Of a stretch of 32,482 bases of DNA, positions 32,428-32,482 are shown one piece after another. The notes below the pieces were generated by a model that did not search any database, had not been told where the DNA came from, and worked only from the letters and a program-made list of their open reading frames with translations. The DNA is taken from the NCBI GenBank assembly GCA_963933055.1, contig CAWVSY010000043.1, positions 1 to 32,482 of the forward strand. Reading direction: 5' to 3'. This DNA comes from Oleispira sp963933055 (GTDB lineage Bacteria > Pseudomonadota > Gammaproteobacteria > Pseudomonadales > Oceanobacteraceae). Every line of letters begins with the position of its first letter. The stretch's first letter is position 1. Position numbers and translations under genes: made by a program.

Positions 32428-32482
32428 TACTATTTGATTGCATCAAGGTAATTGCTGCATCGATATACTTTGAAATAATTTA

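Noticed and set aside
1..32482. Mobile elements, CRISPR arrays, tRNA or rRNA genes
   Set aside because: No transposase, integrase, regularly spaced repeat array or tRNA-type structure was recognised; gene order is that of a conserved core region.

Overview
The window looks like part of the origin-proximal core of a moderately AT-rich gammaproteobacterial chromosome. The order rnpA-yidD-yidC-mnmE // mnmG-rsmG-parA-parB-atpIBEFHAGDC ... glmU-glmS, the E. coli-like MnmG, UvrD, AtpA/D and YghU proteins, and sigma70, LexA and DnaA sites of the E. coli type all point to Gammaproteobacteria. The par genes next to the atp operon suggest a marine Oceanospirillales- or Pseudomonadales-like lineage. The species cannot be told from the sequence alone.

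Layout: (1) 1-2295, the tail of the rpmH-rnpA-yidD-yidC membrane-biogenesis operon, closed by a strong terminator. (2) 2296-2560, an intergenic stretch with a lone DnaA box, a compact multi-hairpin element and the mnmE promoter. (3) mnmE, then an unrecognised lipoprotein gene. (4) 4963-5357, an AT-rich, gene-free stretch with a cluster of DnaA boxes directly upstream of mnmG, which is the best candidate for the chromosomal origin. (5) mnmG, an acetyltransferase, rsmG, parA and parB (tRNA/rRNA modification and segregation). (6) The complete nine-gene F1Fo ATP synthase operon with a very good promoter, several intercistronic hairpins and a strong, probably bidirectional terminator. (7) A minus-strand DHH phosphoesterase and a TrmB-type regulator, the latter divergent from glmU-glmS (UDP-GlcNAc synthesis). 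(8) A frnE-yghU-tetR thiol/redox operon with a palindrome lying over the -35 box. (9) A small conserved-looking protein and a HexR/RpiR regulator, divergent from uvrD, which carries a textbook LexA box. (10) A TRAP-type binding lipoprotein, a PAP2 phosphatase, and a convergent GT2-GtrA fusion glycosyltransferase.

Most of the window is conserved housekeeping DNA. The parts worth a second look are mostly regulatory: the putative oriC and its outlying DnaA boxes, the TetR-type operator, the TrmB/glmU junction, the SOS box of uvrD, a heptanucleotide tandem repeat, a terminator-like hairpin between atpI and atpB, and a lysine-rich tail on ParA. I see no mobile element, CRISPR array, tRNA or rRNA gene, and no clearly undescribed multi-gene system.
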